Positions 1 through 8,110 of a stretch of 54,718 nucleotides of DNA are shown in pieces. Both the position numbers and the translations under genes were made by a program. The first letter of the stretch is position 1; every line of letters begins with the position of its first letter. Location: NCBI GenBank assembly GCA_028711995.1, contig JAQTRE010000006.1:1-54718 (forward strand). The letters are read 5' to 3'. The DNA comes from Dehalococcoidia bacterium (lineage in GTDB: Bacteria > Chloroflexota > Dehalococcoidia > SZUA-161 > SpSt-899). The notes beneath the pieces were generated by a model. That model saw only the letters and a list, made by a program, of their open reading frames with translations, made no database searches and had not been told where the DNA came from.

Positions 1-166
1 ACGAGTCCTCTTCTTCTTATTGTCATAGGCCAGGCTGGCAAATGTGGGTCCATTTATCACGGCAGGTCTCCTTGAGTTGATCTGCCATTATTATCGCATG
101 ATTCGGGACTTAATCAGAGATTCCTTAGTGTAACAACGCTTGCTTTGAATATTCAGGTAATGGTAT

Positions 167-236
167 TGTCGTTCCCGCGAAAGCGGGAATCCATATAACG
201 AATCCTGGATTCCGGATCAAGTCCGGAATGACAGTC
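167..236. repeat. Palindromic intergenic repeat
   Basis: An imperfect inverted repeat whose left arm reads GTTCCCGCGAAAGCGGGAA and whose right arm contains ATTCCGGATCAAGTCCGGAAT; each arm is itself a small hairpin. Short paired-hairpin elements of this kind are scattered between genes in many bacterial genomes. It lies just downstream of the rubredoxin fusion gene and could act as its transcription end. The first 166 bases of the window show nothing recognisable. Confidence 0.6.
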
Positions 237-270
237 ATCATTGTAAAGCCATTATCAAAATACTACTGCG

Positions 271-957
271 CTAGGCAACTTTCTTGAACTCGTCCTTTCC
301 TGCCCCGCAAACCGGGCAAACCCAGTTATCGGGCAATTTCTCAAATGGAGTGCCCGGCGGGATTTTGCTTTCTGGATCGCCTGCTGCCGGATCATAGATA
401 TAACCGCAGACACCGCATTCGTACTTATCCATCTTCACGGCCTTTTCCTCCTTCTTTTCGATATAGGATGGGGCAGTCTTGGGAGTTGTGCCCTTCTTGA
501 CCTTTTGATAATAGGCATAGGTCAGAGGTTCGCCCTCTTTGATTACTTCTGCCGCCACCACCTCGCCAATGAACATCGTGTGAGTCCCGATATCTTGCTC
601 CCCGGTGACCTTGACCTCCAGATAGGATAACGCATAGTCCGTGAGGATCGGCGCGCCGGTCTGGCCTTTCTTCCATTTGAGCCCCGCGAGCTTGTCCCCA
701 TCACGTCCCGATTTGAATCCCAGGCTGCCGATATAGTTAAGCGGAGTATCCTGCTCCAGAATGGAAGCCGAAAAAGCTCTGCTTTGCTTGAGCAGCTCAT
801 GGGTGAAGTTGTTTTTGTTGATGCAAATGGAAACCCTCAATGGCTGCGAGGTCACCTGGATCAACGTATTGATGATCTGCGCGTTGTTGATCTTGCCGTT
901 GCTGGCTCCGATTACATGGAGGCCATAGGTCAGACTGTATAAAGCTTTTGGGTCCAT
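271..957 (-). CDS. Flavin reductase-rubredoxin fusion (high-molecular-weight rubredoxin)
   Basis: A 228-residue cytoplasmic electron carrier. Residues about 1-155 form an FMN-binding split-barrel flavin reductase domain beginning [18 protein letters not shown]. Residues about 175-228 are a complete rubredoxin with two CxxCG iron knuckles ([10 protein letters not shown] and CPVCGAG). The domain order matches Hrb of acetogens such as Moorella, which passes NAD(P)H electrons to an FprA-type diiron flavoprotein that reduces O2 or NO. Rubrerythrin lies 54 bp upstream on the same strand, so the pair probably forms a peroxide and oxygen defence unit. The terminal acceptor here is inferred, since no FprA gene is in the window. 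Confidence 0.9.
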   Translation of the reverse strand: MDPKALYSLTYGLHVIGASNGKINNAQIINTLIQVTSQPLRVSICINKNNFTHELLKQSRAFSASILEQDTPLNYIGSLGFKSGRDGDKLAGLKWKKGQTGAPILTDYALSYLEVKVTGEQDIGTHTMFIGEVVAAEVIKEGEPLTYAYYQKVKKGTTPKTAPSYIEKKEEKAVKMDKYECGVCGYIYDPAAGDPESKIPPGTPFEKLPDNWVCPVCGAGKDEFKKVA

Positions 958-1011
958 TCTGCCCCCTTCAAGTGTTTTTGGAATCTCTGGGGCGTATCAT
1001 ATACGCCCTTA

Positions 1012-1587
1012 CTAATAAGACTCACACCAGAGTTCATAGTATGCCTGCGGATGAGCACAGGCCGGACATTCAGTTGGAGCCTCGGCGCCTTCGTGGATAT
1101 AGCCACAGTTGCGGCAATGCCACTTAACCACCTTGTCCTTCTTGAAGACCTTGCCTTCCTTGACGTTGGCCAGCAGTTTGCGGTATCGCTTTTCGTGCTC
1201 TTCCTCAACCTCCCCGATCTCCTTGAACAGATCGGCGATTTCCTTGAACCCTTCCTCGCGCGCCACCTTTTCCGCTTCCTTGTAAAGCTTGGTCCACTCC
1301 AGGTGCTCACCCTCTGCTGCGGCAAAAAGATTGGCTGCGGTGTCACCGATGACCCCCGCAGGGTAGCTGGCGGTGATCTGAACCTCTCCGCCCTTCAGGA
1401 ACTGAAAGAATCTCTTGGCGTGCTCCTTTTCGTTATCGGCAGTCTCTAGGAATATCGCCGCGATTTGTTCAAACCCGGCCTTTTTTGCCTCGGAGGCAAA
1501 GTAGGTGTAGCGATTCCTCGCCTGCGATTCTCCGGCAAACGATGCCAGTAGATTCTGTTCTGTCTTGCTTCCTTTCAGATGATGCAT
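1012..1587 (-). CDS. rbr: Rubrerythrin
   Basis: A 191-residue protein of usual rubrerythrin length. The N-terminal four-helix ferritin-like domain carries the diiron ExxH motifs (ADNEKEHAKRFF near residue 50 and EEEHEKRY near 130). The C-terminal rubredoxin domain has CRNCGYIHEG and CPAC. Rubrerythrins reduce hydrogen peroxide in the cytoplasm of anaerobes using electrons from rubredoxin. The gene sits directly upstream of the rubredoxin fusion, its likely electron donor. The ATG follows an AAGGAGTAG ribosome site. No truncation or missing ligand is visible. Confidence 0.95.
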   Translation of the reverse strand: MHHLKGSKTEQNLLASFAGESQARNRYTYFASEAKKAGFEQIAAIFLETADNEKEHAKRFFQFLKGGEVQITASYPAGVIGDTAANLFAAAEGEHLEWTKLYKEAEKVAREEGFKEIADLFKEIGEVEEEHEKRYRKLLANVKEGKVFKKDKVVKWHCRNCGYIHEGAEAPTECPACAHPQAYYELWCESY

Positions 1588-1633
1588 TCTCTACTCCTTT
1601 CTTATTCGTGAGGAAATTTTGATTAAATCCAAG

Positions 1634-1718
1634 TCAACCCCCTGGCCCCCACTCTTGGGGGAAGATTAAAGAATTTGGGGGACACCCCCAAACCCCCGGC
1701 AGGGAAGTATCCCTGCAC
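1634..1718. repeat. Triple-hairpin repeat, copy A
   Basis: Three consecutive hairpins: CCCCCA/TGGGGG (1646-1661), TTTGGGGG-ACA-CCCCCAAA (1674-1692) and GCAGGGA-agta-TCCCTGC (1699-1716). The same three-hairpin order recurs at 4591, 5383 and 45831 on this strand and at 17968 and 50344 inverted. It lies between rubrerythrin and the SufB-like gene and may also terminate transcription. Confidence 0.85.
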
Positions 1719-1742
1719 TCTCTGGAATTCCCGTTCCCGTTA

Positions 1743-2972
1743 TCAGAATAGCTCTTCCTCGCTCTCTTCGATCGCTCGTTTCAGCTCTGCCTCAAGCTCA
1801 GGCGGCAGTCCTTCGATATCCACTTTCAAAAATCCCCTCACGATCATAGCCGTAGCTTTATCGCGAGTGAGCCCGCGCGCCATCAGGTATTCCACCTCTT
1901 CCTCAGCAATCTTCCCCACGGCGGCCTCGTGCGAAAGATCGACTCCGGCCACGCGTCCAATCAGTTCCGGGATGGCATGAATCACGCCTTTCTCTCCAAG
2001 GATCAATCCCCGGCATTCCAAATGCCCCTTGACGTCTGGCACGTTTGCCTGAATATCGCCCCTGGCAATGATGGTGCCGCCGGTGGTGATCGTCCGGGAG
2101 ACGATTTCAGCGCGGGCTCCTTTGCCGTCCAGAATTGCCCGCGATCCCACATCGATATGCGAACCCTCGGGAGCCACCAGCACGCTATTGAATCGGACAA
2201 TAGAGTTCTGGCCCACGCAATGCGCCGTGGGATACATCTGCATTGAATGCACGGGCTTCATGGATACGTAGTTGTTCAGAAAAATACCGTCATCTTCAAT
2301 AATGGCCACACTGCGGGGACGGACTTCCACCTCAGGAGCCCAGTTGTGAATCATGGTGAAGGTGATTTTGGCCCCTTTCTTGATATAAAACTCAGACACC
2401 CCAAGATGCAACCCTGCCGACATCGGATGAGTGGTGCATCCGGTGATGATATGAAGCTCAGAGCCCTCTTCGGCGATGACCACGTTATGAACCCGCTGGG
2501 CCAGTTGCTTGTGCCCCAGGTAAAGACAGGCCTGAACCGGGAAGCTGGTCTTGACGCCGGGCAACGTCCGAATGAAATACCCATCGGTTTCGTTCAGCTC
2601 CACGTGCGCCGTGTACTTGTCCGCATCGACCTTCACCGCCTTCCACCAGTAATCCCCCAGCCAGGCGTGCTTTTTGAAGGCCTCGGAAATGCTCATCACC
2701 TCCACACCTTCCTGGACCGTGGAAAAATGTACCGGTTTCTGATCCTGCTGAATGAAGGTTCCCGTGCGCTGGCTCAGGTCATCCAGAACCACCCCTACCT
2801 TCATCATGATGGCCTTTTCTTCCGGGGTCATTTGTGAAGGGTCTTTATGGTAATCGTGTTCGTCGCTCTTGCCGGTATACTTGCTCAGATCGATATCGGG
2901 CCCGAGTGCGGCGGCTTTGCCGATGGCTTTTTCCGCCAGATCGCGGCTGCTTTGAGTCTTCATCTCTGACAT
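1743..2972 (-). CDS. sufB: SufB/SufD-family Fe-S scaffold protein (SmsB-like)
   Basis: A 409-residue SufB/SufD-family beta-helix protein that works with the SufC ATPase to build Fe-S clusters. The family core runs from about residue 130 to 350, with typical segments such as GCTTHPMSAGLHLGVSEFYI, HNWAPEVEVRPRS and a C-terminal GVDLSHEAAVGKI. It is shorter than proteobacterial SufB and there is no separate SufD, as in the minimal SufBC (SMS-type) systems of archaea and many anaerobes. ATG 2972 is preferred over the upstream GTG 2981 because GAGGAG lies eight bases before it. It overlaps the end of sufC by 13 bp, implying translational coupling. Confidence 0.9.
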   Translation of the reverse strand: MSEMKTQSSRDLAEKAIGKAAALGPDIDLSKYTGKSDEHDYHKDPSQMTPEEKAIMMKVGVVLDDLSQRTGTFIQQDQKPVHFSTVQEGVEVMSISEAFKKHAWLGDYWWKAVKVDADKYTAHVELNETDGYFIRTLPGVKTSFPVQACLYLGHKQLAQRVHNVVIAEEGSELHIITGCTTHPMSAGLHLGVSEFYIKKGAKITFTMIHNWAPEVEVRPRSVAIIEDDGIFLNNYVSMKPVHSMQMYPTAHCVGQNSIVRFNSVLVAPEGSHIDVGSRAILDGKGARAEIVSRTITTGGTIIARGDIQANVPDVKGHLECRGLILGEKGVIHAIPELIGRVAGVDLSHEAAVGKIAEEEVEYLMARGLTRDKATAMIVRGFLKVDIEGLPPELEAELKRAIEESEEELF

Positions 2973-3691
2973 ACGCGGCACTCCTCAAACCCTTTTTCCT
3001 TGATGCACTTCAGGATTTCTACCGACTCGCCATCGGAGATCACCCGGCCATCGATCATCACATACCCTTTCCCGGCATGGACATAATCTAGGATGTGCCC
3101 GGTATGGGTGATGATCAGTCCGGAGCGAGTGCGGGAACGGTGCAAATCCTTCTGGAGCAATTCATTGGTCATCTGACCGATCAGCGCCATATTGACCAGG
3201 TCCACTCCCGATTCGGGTTCATCCAGAAGCACCAGATCGGGTGCCTGTGCCAGAAGCTGCATCAGTTCCGACCTCTTGATCTCACCTCCGGAAAAACCAT
3301 AGTTGATCTCTCGGTCCATGAGTTCGACCACATTCAGTCGTTGGGCCAGAGAGTCGATGGCCAGATCATCGGCTTTCCCTCCTGAAGAAGCCACCACTAA
3401 GTCCCGGGTTTTCACTCCTCTCACCACCGGCGGGCGCTGGAAAGACATGCCGATTCCCATGCGGGCCCTCTCATCAAGTGATGTGTGAGTGATATCTTGC
3501 CCTTTGAAGATAATCTTCCCGCGCGTTATCTTGTAGCGAGGAAAGCCCATAATCGCCATGAGCAGCGTTGTCTTGCCGCTGCCGTTAGGCCCAAAAAGGG
3601 CTTGCGTTTCGCCTGCTCCGATAGCGATGTTGACGTCGCGCAGGATTTCCTTATCCCCTATGGCCACAGCCAGGTGTTGTATTTTCAACAT
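2960..3691 (-). CDS. sufC: Fe-S assembly ATPase SufC
   Basis: A 243-residue ABC ATPase of the SufC type. Walker A is GPNGSGKTT, the signature is FSGGEIKRSELMQLL, and Walker B is LVLLDEPESGVDL followed by the switch histidine in IITHTGH. The ExxSGxD pattern after Walker B is typical of SufC as opposed to transporter ATPases. It supplies ATP-driven conformational change to the SufB-like scaffold encoded immediately downstream. ATG 3691 was chosen because GGAGG sits about eight bases upstream. The gene begins 5 bp after the ferritin-like gene, so the group is probably cotranscribed. Confidence 0.95.
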   Translation of the reverse strand: MLKIQHLAVAIGDKEILRDVNIAIGAGETQALFGPNGSGKTTLLMAIMGFPRYKITRGKIIFKGQDITHTSLDERARMGIGMSFQRPPVVRGVKTRDLVVASSGGKADDLAIDSLAQRLNVVELMDREINYGFSGGEIKRSELMQLLAQAPDLVLLDEPESGVDLVNMALIGQMTNELLQKDLHRSRTRSGLIITHTGHILDYVHAGKGYVMIDGRVISDGESVEILKCIKEKGFEECRVCQR

Positions 3692-3696
3692 GGTTT

Positions 3697-4206
3697 CTAA
3701 CCTCCGTCCAAGCTGATATGTTCGCTCTTGGCAAACCATCCGGCGGTATCGATCAGATACTCGCGATAGTCCACCAGAGAAAGATAATGCCCCCGTTCCT
3801 CTTGTTCCAGAGCGGTGAAGAATCTTTTTTCAAAATCCGACCCCGCATGACCGCTGTTATCTTCGTAGAATTTGCGGCTCTTCTCTTCCATGTTCAAGGC
3901 AAGCTTGATCACTTCCATCTCATTCGAGGCGACTTTGCGCCTGGAGGCAAGCCCCTTCTTGGCTTTGGCGAAAATGGATTTCGTTTTCTTGCCCTTATCG
4001 AGAGATTCCTCTATTGCCATCGGCTTCTCGCCCCGCTTCAGGAAGTCGCTGATCTCTCGCGCCTTGGCGGCGTGGGAATCCTCCTCCTGAGCCAGCCGTG
4101 CGAAAAGCTCCTTGCCCAGTTCATCCCCTGCCTTTTCACTGGCCTTGAGATAGAATTCCTTGCCCTCGATTTCCATTTGAATAGCCATTTCCAACGGTTC
4201 CATCAC
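3697..4206 (-). CDS. Ferritin-like diiron protein (rubrerythrin-type, no rubredoxin domain)
   Basis: A 169-residue protein with two ferritin-like helix pairs. The first has MEIEGKEFYLKASE and EEDSHAAKA, the second has NMEEKSRKFYEDN and EQEERGHYLSL, giving the spaced E...ExxH ligands of a diiron centre. A basic linker (GKKTKSIFAKAKKG) joins the halves. It lacks a rubredoxin domain. Likely roles are iron or peroxide handling next to the Suf genes. It lies directly upstream of sufC in the same transcription unit. The exact reaction cannot be told from sequence. Confidence 0.8.
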   Translation of the reverse strand: MMEPLEMAIQMEIEGKEFYLKASEKAGDELGKELFARLAQEEDSHAAKAREISDFLKRGEKPMAIEESLDKGKKTKSIFAKAKKGLASRRKVASNEMEVIKLALNMEEKSRKFYEDNSGHAGSDFEKRFFTALEQEERGHYLSLVDYREYLIDTAGWFAKSEHISLDGG

Positions 4207-4296
4207 CCACCTCCCTTTGAGATGCCCGCGATCACTTATCAGCGATCAGCTATGGTTCTGGCCGACTGCTGAATGCCGATGACTGATCGCCAATCG

Positions 4297-4527
4297 CTAC
4301 TTCGTTTTCTTGACGTACACTTTATACTGGCCTTTTTCCTCTTCCATTCCCACAAACTGGTTCCCGGTGGTTTTGCACCAGGCAGGCATATCCGATTTGA
4401 TTCCCTCGTCATCGGCCAGAATTTCCAGCACTTCTCCCACCTTCAGATCCTTCATCTTTTTGGATGTGTGGGCAATGGGCATGGGACAGTAAAGTCCAAC
4501 GCAATCTAATGTGGCATCTGCTTTCAT
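4297..4527 (-). CDS. TusA/SirA-family sulfur carrier protein
   Basis: A 76-residue TusA-family protein. The conserved CPxP motif is present as LDCVGLYCPMPI, where the cysteine carries a persulfide in characterised TusA proteins. The rest of the fold is intact (LEILADDEGIKSDMPAWC). The start at 4527 is set by an AGAGGAGA ribosome site, and an upstream in-frame ATG lacks one. Together with the DsrE-like gene on the same strand it forms the common TusA-DsrE pairing used for sulfur trafficking, here inside an Fe-S assembly cluster. Confidence 0.9.
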   Translation of the reverse strand: MKADATLDCVGLYCPMPIAHTSKKMKDLKVGEVLEILADDEGIKSDMPAWCKTTGNQFVGMEEEKGQYKVYVKKTK

Positions 4528-4546
4528 GAATGCATCTCCTCTATCT

Positions 4547-4581
4547 GTCATTGCGAGCCCTGGAAGGGCGTGGCAATCTCC
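4547..4581. repeat. Short intergenic repeat of the GTCATTGCGAG...GGCAATCTC type
   Basis: The sequence starts GTCATTGCGAG and ends GGCAATCTCC around a small GCCCTGGAAGGGC hairpin. Repeats with these ends are widespread in unrelated bacterial genomes. It sits immediately upstream of the TusA-like gene and next to a triple-hairpin repeat. Only one copy is visible in the window. Confidence 0.45.
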
Positions 4582-4590
4582 ATTGATTAC

Positions 4591-4712
4591 CTCACCCCCT
4601 CGATCCCCCTCTCCTCAAGGAGCGGGGGAAGAAAAAGAAACTTGGGGGACACCCCCAAACCCCCGATCGAGGTCGAGGGCGGGCCTCCGGCAGAGGGAAA
4701 GCCCTCTGCACA
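4591..4712. repeat. Triple-hairpin repeat, copy B (variant)
   Basis: The same three-hairpin layout as copy A with changed stems. Hairpin 1 is enlarged (CTCCT-ca-AGGAG inside flanking C/G runs). Hairpin 2 is TTGGGGG-ACA-CCCCCAA (4642-4658). Hairpin 3 is GCAGAGGG-aaag-CCCTCTGC (4690-4709), two base pairs longer than in copy A with both arms changed together. The rest of the 4713-4862 gap shows no gene. Confidence 0.8.
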
Positions 4713-4862
4713 CCCTGACAACTGATCTTAGATTCCCCGTCACTCCGCTGAAGGCCGGAGTCTATACCAATATTAGAGGGTATCCCTGTCTCCTATACTC
4801 TCTCGAAGGGCGATCACAGGGAATCTCCCCTACCGACAATTGATAACTGGTGTTCACTGATC

Positions 4863-5339
4863 TCAAATAAAGAGATTGACCTGGCCCTCAGAGGCATCGG
4901 CCAGATAGGTGGCCACACCGGCAAAGGTATCCACTTCGGGGATAAAGGCTTCTTTCCCGATTCCCATCATGCCCATCGAGGTGGTACAGGCGATAAACTT
5001 CACTCCCATCTCATGGGACATGGTTACCAGCTCCTCCAACTGAGGAAAGTTCACGTCTTTCATCAGGCGTTTCATCATCCACGTGCCCGCGCCCATCATG
5101 TGGAATTTGGAGAGCTTGGCCCTTTTTGAGCCGCCCCGATTCATGAAGTTGAGCATCTTCCTCATGATCCCTTTGCTCTTGATAGGGCCTTCGTCCTTTT
5201 TGATGATATTCAGCCCCCAGAAGGTGAAGAACATGCTGACTTCCATCCCCGAAGAAGCAGACCCGATCGCAATATTGAAAGCGGCCAGAGCCTTATCCAT
5301 TTCCCCGCTGAAGACAATAATTGTAACCTTTTTTGCCAT
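4863..5339 (-). CDS. DsrE-family sulfur-relay protein
   Basis: A 158-residue DsrE/DsrF-like protein. It starts KKVTIIVFSGEMDKALAAF, the first beta strand and helix of the fold, and carries the conserved cysteine in VKFIACTTSMGMMGI near residue 120. The long Met- and Lys-rich middle (IMRKMLNFMNRGG) resembles DsrE2-type proteins, which occur with TusA. It probably passes persulfide sulfur between carriers in the cytoplasm. The start is the ATG preceded by CAGGAG. Copy C of the triple-hairpin repeat lies upstream. Confidence 0.85.
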   Translation of the reverse strand: MAKKVTIIVFSGEMDKALAAFNIAIGSASSGMEVSMFFTFWGLNIIKKDEGPIKSKGIMRKMLNFMNRGGSKRAKLSKFHMMGAGTWMMKRLMKDVNFPQLEELVTMSHEMGVKFIACTTSMGMMGIGKEAFIPEVDTFAGVATYLADASEGQVNLFI

Positions 5340-5382
5340 AAGAAGCTCCTGCATTTAATCCAGACAAGCTTCGCTAAACCCT

Positions 5383-5493
5383 TATCAACCCCCTCGCCCC
5401 CAATCTTGGGGGAACAGAGGGAAATCGGGGGACATCCTTCGACAAGCTCAGGACAGGCTCCCCGAACCCCCGGCAGGGAAGTATCCCTGCACC
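5383..5493. repeat. Triple-hairpin repeat, copy C, with nested insertion
   Basis: Hairpin 1 (CCCCCA/TGGGGG) and hairpin 3 (GCAGGGA-agta-TCCCTGC) match copy A. Hairpin 2 is opened: CGGGG and CCCCG arms are separated by a segment containing TTCGACAAGCTCAGGACAGG, a motif of another common intergenic repeat. This looks like one element modified by, or fused with, another. Confidence 0.8.
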
Positions 5494-5503
5494 TTCTTGT
5501 TAA

Positions 5504-5698
5504 CTATTTCAGCTTGGCCCCGCAGTAGGGACAAGTGGTCGCATCTTTTGGCACCACCTCGTGACAACTGGCGCAAGACGGCAAAGTCACCCCGCAGGGT
5601 TGGCAGAATGGGTTTTTGGCGTTTTTGACTTCTTCATCGCAATAGGGACATCCCGGCCTTTGCGCTTTGTCCTTTTCCCCTTTCAGTTCGTTTCGCAT
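5504..5698 (-). CDS. Small double zinc-ribbon protein
   Basis: A 64-residue protein with four CxxC pairs: CPYC, CQPC, CASC and CPYC. They make two zinc ribbons after a charged N-terminus (MRNELKGEKDKAQR). It overlaps the end of iscU by 16 bp, so it is translated with it. The function is unknown. A metal-binding partner or regulator of the Fe-S assembly proteins would fit the position, but that is inference. The cysteine spacing and clean overlap argue that the gene is real. Confidence 0.8.
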   Translation of the reverse strand: MRNELKGEKDKAQRPGCPYCDEEVKNAKNPFCQPCGVTLPSCASCHEVVPKDATTCPYCGAKLK

Positions 5699-6120
5699 GA
5701 TTCTCCCTCCTCATGCTCGTGCTTTTCAGGCGACGGCTCTTTTCTGCCCTGTTTCACCAGGTAGTTATCGATAGCTTTATTCAGCGCCTGAGCGCCGAGA
5801 TTGGAACAGTGAAACTTGTTCTTGGGCAGCCCGTCCAACTCTTTAGCCACCAGTTCCGGCGTGATCTTTTGCGCTTCCTCGATGGTTTTGCCCTTGGCCA
5901 TCTCGCTCACCATGCTGGAAACCGCAATGGCAGCCCCGCAGCCAAAGGTTTTGAACTTGACATCGCTGAGGCGGTCCTTGTCATCGACCTTGATATAGAA
6001 GGTCATCATGTCCCCGCAGACCGGATTGCCCTCCTCGCCGATGCCATCGGCATCCTTGATCCCCCCCACGTTGCGAGGGTTGGAAAAGTGATCCATTACC
6101 TTTTCGCTGTAAATAGGCAT
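5683..6120 (-). CDS. iscU: IscU/NifU-type Fe-S cluster scaffold
   Basis: A 145-residue scaffold protein. The three cluster-binding cysteines are present in GNPVCGDMMTFYIKV, FKTFGCGAAIAVSS and KFHCSNLGAQAL, with the conserved aspartate after the first cysteine. The C-terminus carries an extra acidic, His-containing tail (KHEHEEGESCETN). It builds [2Fe-2S] or [4Fe-4S] clusters with a cysteine desulfurase. The start MPIYSEKVMDHFSNPRNVGG follows AGGGAGGA. The iscS-like gene ends 4 bp upstream, so the two are one unit. Confidence 0.95.
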   Translation of the reverse strand: MPIYSEKVMDHFSNPRNVGGIKDADGIGEEGNPVCGDMMTFYIKVDDKDRLSDVKFKTFGCGAAIAVSSMVSEMAKGKTIEEAQKITPELVAKELDGLPKNKFHCSNLGAQALNKAIDNYLVKQGRKEPSPEKHEHEEGESCETN

Positions 6121-6124
6121 CGCA

Positions 6125-7309
6125 TCATCCTCCCTTCTTTTCTTTGAGGAACTTGTCATAAAGTGGCGACATCTGTCGAAGCCGCTCGACTATCGGCGGC
6201 ATCACTTCGAGCACGTAGTCGATATCTTCCGGCGTACTCTCCAACCCCATACTGAACAGCAAAGACCCCTGGGCAATTTCCGGAGGGAGCCCCATAGCCG
6301 TCAGCACATGCGAAGCTTTGAGCGCCCTTGAGGTGCATGCCGAACCACTGGAGACAGCAACCCCCTTGGCTGAGAGCATCATCAGCATCGATTCCCCTTC
6401 GATGAATTCCACGCAAAAGCTGGCATTGCAGGGAAGCCGGTTTTGCGGATGCCCTGTCAAAATAACATGGTCGATCCCCGATATAAGCCCCTTGATCAAT
6501 CGGTCGCGCAGAAAGGAGAGATGCTCAATGCGCGATTTCATGTCTCTCCTTGCCAGTTCCGCGGCCTTTCCCATACCCACGATGGCCGGGACGTCCTCTG
6601 TTCCTCCCCTCCTCCCGCCTTCCTGGACTCCGCCATCGAGCAAAGGGATTACTCGCGTGCCCTTGCGAACCCATAACGCGCCTGCCCCTTTGGGACCGTA
6701 AAACGGGTTTGCCGCCATGCTGAGGGCATCGACTCCGAGGTCGGCGACGTTCACCGGTATTGTGCCGGCAGTGGCTACCGCGTCCGTGTGAAATACAGCA
6801 CCGGTCTTCTTGACCACCTGCGATATTCTCTTGATATCCTGGATGGTACCTACTTCTCCGTTGGCGTGCATGATGGAAACGAGGATAGTGTCGTTTCGTA
6901 TTGCAGCAGCCAGCTTATCGATATCCACCAGGCCGTGTTTATCGACCGGAATATGGGTGATCTCAAAGCCGCGCTTCTCCATCGTCTTGGCGGCATTGGC
7001 CACCGAAAAGTGCTCGATGGAGGATATGAGAATATGCTTGCCCTTGGTTTGCTGGGCCTGAGCCAATCCCTTGATGGCGAGGTTGTTGGCTTCCGTCCCG
7101 CTGGAGGTGAAGATGATCTCCTCGGGTTGGCCCCCGATCAAGTCGGCGACTTTCCCCCGGGATTCTTCCACAGCGTCTCTGGCACCATCTCCCCATCCGT
7201 GAATCGATTGAGGATTGCCGTATATTTTGCTGAAGTAGGGGAGCATGGCTTCCAGAACTTCCGGAAGCAACGGAGTTGCGGCGGCATTATCTAGATAAAC
7301 CTGGCGCAT
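6125..7309 (-). CDS. IscS/NifS-like protein lacking the PLP-binding lysine
   Basis: A 394-residue fold-type I aminotransferase of the cysteine desulfurase family. Family marks are present: [14 protein letters not shown] at the start, [29 protein letters not shown] and the active-site cysteine loop [10 protein letters not shown]. The segment that normally reads SxSGHKxYGPKG reads [12 protein letters not shown], so the Schiff-base lysine is proline and the preceding histidine is asparagine. The PLP-contacting glutamine after HTDA is alanine. The bases (GCG GCA AAC CCG TTT TAC) leave no ambiguity. PLP-dependent desulfuration therefore looks impossible. Archaeoglobus IscS is a known homologue without this lysine that still binds IscU. 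It probably acts as an IscU partner using external sulfide. Confidence 0.9.
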   Translation of the reverse strand: MRQVYLDNAAATPLLPEVLEAMLPYFSKIYGNPQSIHGWGDGARDAVEESRGKVADLIGGQPEEIIFTSSGTEANNLAIKGLAQAQQTKGKHILISSIEHFSVANAAKTMEKRGFEITHIPVDKHGLVDIDKLAAAIRNDTILVSIMHANGEVGTIQDIKRISQVVKKTGAVFHTDAVATAGTIPVNVADLGVDALSMAANPFYGPKGAGALWVRKGTRVIPLLDGGVQEGGRRGGTEDVPAIVGMGKAAELARRDMKSRIEHLSFLRDRLIKGLISGIDHVILTGHPQNRLPCNASFCVEFIEGESMLMMLSAKGVAVSSGSACTSRALKASHVLTAMGLPPEIAQGSLLFSMGLESTPEDIDYVLEVMPPIVERLRQMSPLYDKFLKEKKGG

Positions 7310-7403
7310 TGAAATCCTCCCTCCCCACGGGCAGAGCCCGGGCACTCGTATTCGAGTCCATTCGATGCCTCGATTTGTGTTTTCTCTCCTTGCGCTGGAA
7401 CTC

Positions 7404-7437
7404 AGGGTAGCTGGCCCGACGTCGGGCCAGCTACCCT
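7404..7437. terminator. Perfect 34-nt palindrome below the desulforedoxin gene
   Basis: Two 17-base arms (left arm AGGGTAGCTGGCCCGAC) are exact reverse complements with no loop. It lies 6 bp beyond the desulforedoxin stop codon and about 95 bp before the iscS-like start. No T-run follows on the minus strand, so it could be a terminator, an RNA processing hairpin or a protein-binding palindrome. Confidence 0.55.
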
Positions 7438-7443
7438 CTTAAT

Positions 7444-7566
7444 CTATTGCATCAACTCCATGTTCTTACCGCAACAAACCAGGGTTCCCCCACCCACTTT
7501 CGTTACGGTGACCTCGTTGCCGCAAATCTTGCAGCGATACTTTTCGCCCTCTTTTTTGACTGCCAT
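7444..7566 (-). CDS. Desulforedoxin-like protein (40 residues)
   Basis: A very small gene encoding MAVKKEGEKYRCKICGNEVT and a C-terminal half containing GGGTLVCCGKNMELMQ. The CxxC pair followed by an adjacent CC pair is the rubredoxin-like iron site of desulforedoxin and of the N-terminal domain of desulfoferrodoxin. The length agrees with stand-alone desulforedoxin. AGGAGG lies eight bases before the ATG. It probably shuttles electrons to superoxide- or peroxide-reducing enzymes. It sits between a ferritin-like gene and the iscS-like gene. No superoxide reductase domain is attached or adjacent. Confidence 0.9.
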   Translation of the reverse strand: MAVKKEGEKYRCKICGNEVTVTKVGGGTLVCCGKNMELMQ

Positions 7567-7618
7567 TTTCTTTTCCTCCTTTTTATCGGCGCTCGTTGCC
7601 AAGCCTTTCAACCTTCAG

Positions 7619-8110
7619 CTACCCCTGACGATCAGCAAGCTTCCCGTTGAGCTCGGAGAGCTCTCGTAAATGCCCCCTCTCTTCATTAATGATCCTATCC
7701 AGCAGCTTGAATGTAGACTTCGGGACAATCCGGCGCATCTCCGAATAGAAAAGTATGGAGTCCTTCTCCGCCCCTATGGCAATCTGAATGGCCGCAGCAT
7801 CGCTGGTGACTTTCTCTGCCATTTGCCGGGCGGTTTTGTCGTCTCTAAAAATCGCGGAATCAACCAGGGCTTTGAGATATCTATCGAATTCCTCGGCATA
7901 AGAAGCTTTTGGGTCATAGCCGCCCAGTACTGAGCGTAATCCCTCAAATATCTGGCCATGCTGCCTCTCCATCGCAGCCAGACCCTTGTACACGCTCTGA
8001 GCTGCTACCTCTCCATCCAATTTCGCCAGCGTTTCATAGAATGCAGCGCCGTTGTTCTCGATACCAACGGCAACGTCTATAATCTCAGAACCGGAAAAAA
8101 GGATGCTCAT
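7619..8110 (-). CDS. Ferritin-like protein (rubrerythrin-type diiron domain)
   Basis: A 163-residue four-helix protein. Ligand-type motifs are AVGIENNGAAFYETL and MERQHGQIF in the first half, and GAEKDSILFYSEM and EERGHLRELSEL in the second. It is related to, but clearly different from, the ferritin-like gene at 3697-4206. It probably binds two iron atoms and takes part in peroxide or iron detoxification. It heads the minus-strand run that continues into desulforedoxin. AGGAGAAATAG precedes the ATG. Confidence 0.8.
   Translation of the reverse strand: MSILFSGSEIIDVAVGIENNGAAFYETLAKLDGEVAAQSVYKGLAAMERQHGQIFEGLRSVLGGYDPKASYAEEFDRYLKALVDSAIFRDDKTARQMAEKVTSDAAAIQIAIGAEKDSILFYSEMRRIVPKSTFKLLDRIINEERGHLRELSELNGKLADRQG

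Noticed and set aside
2247-2837. Long antisense frame over the SufB-like gene (and similar ones over many other genes)
   Set aside because: These are codon-bias shadows; the opposite strand encodes clear protein families.
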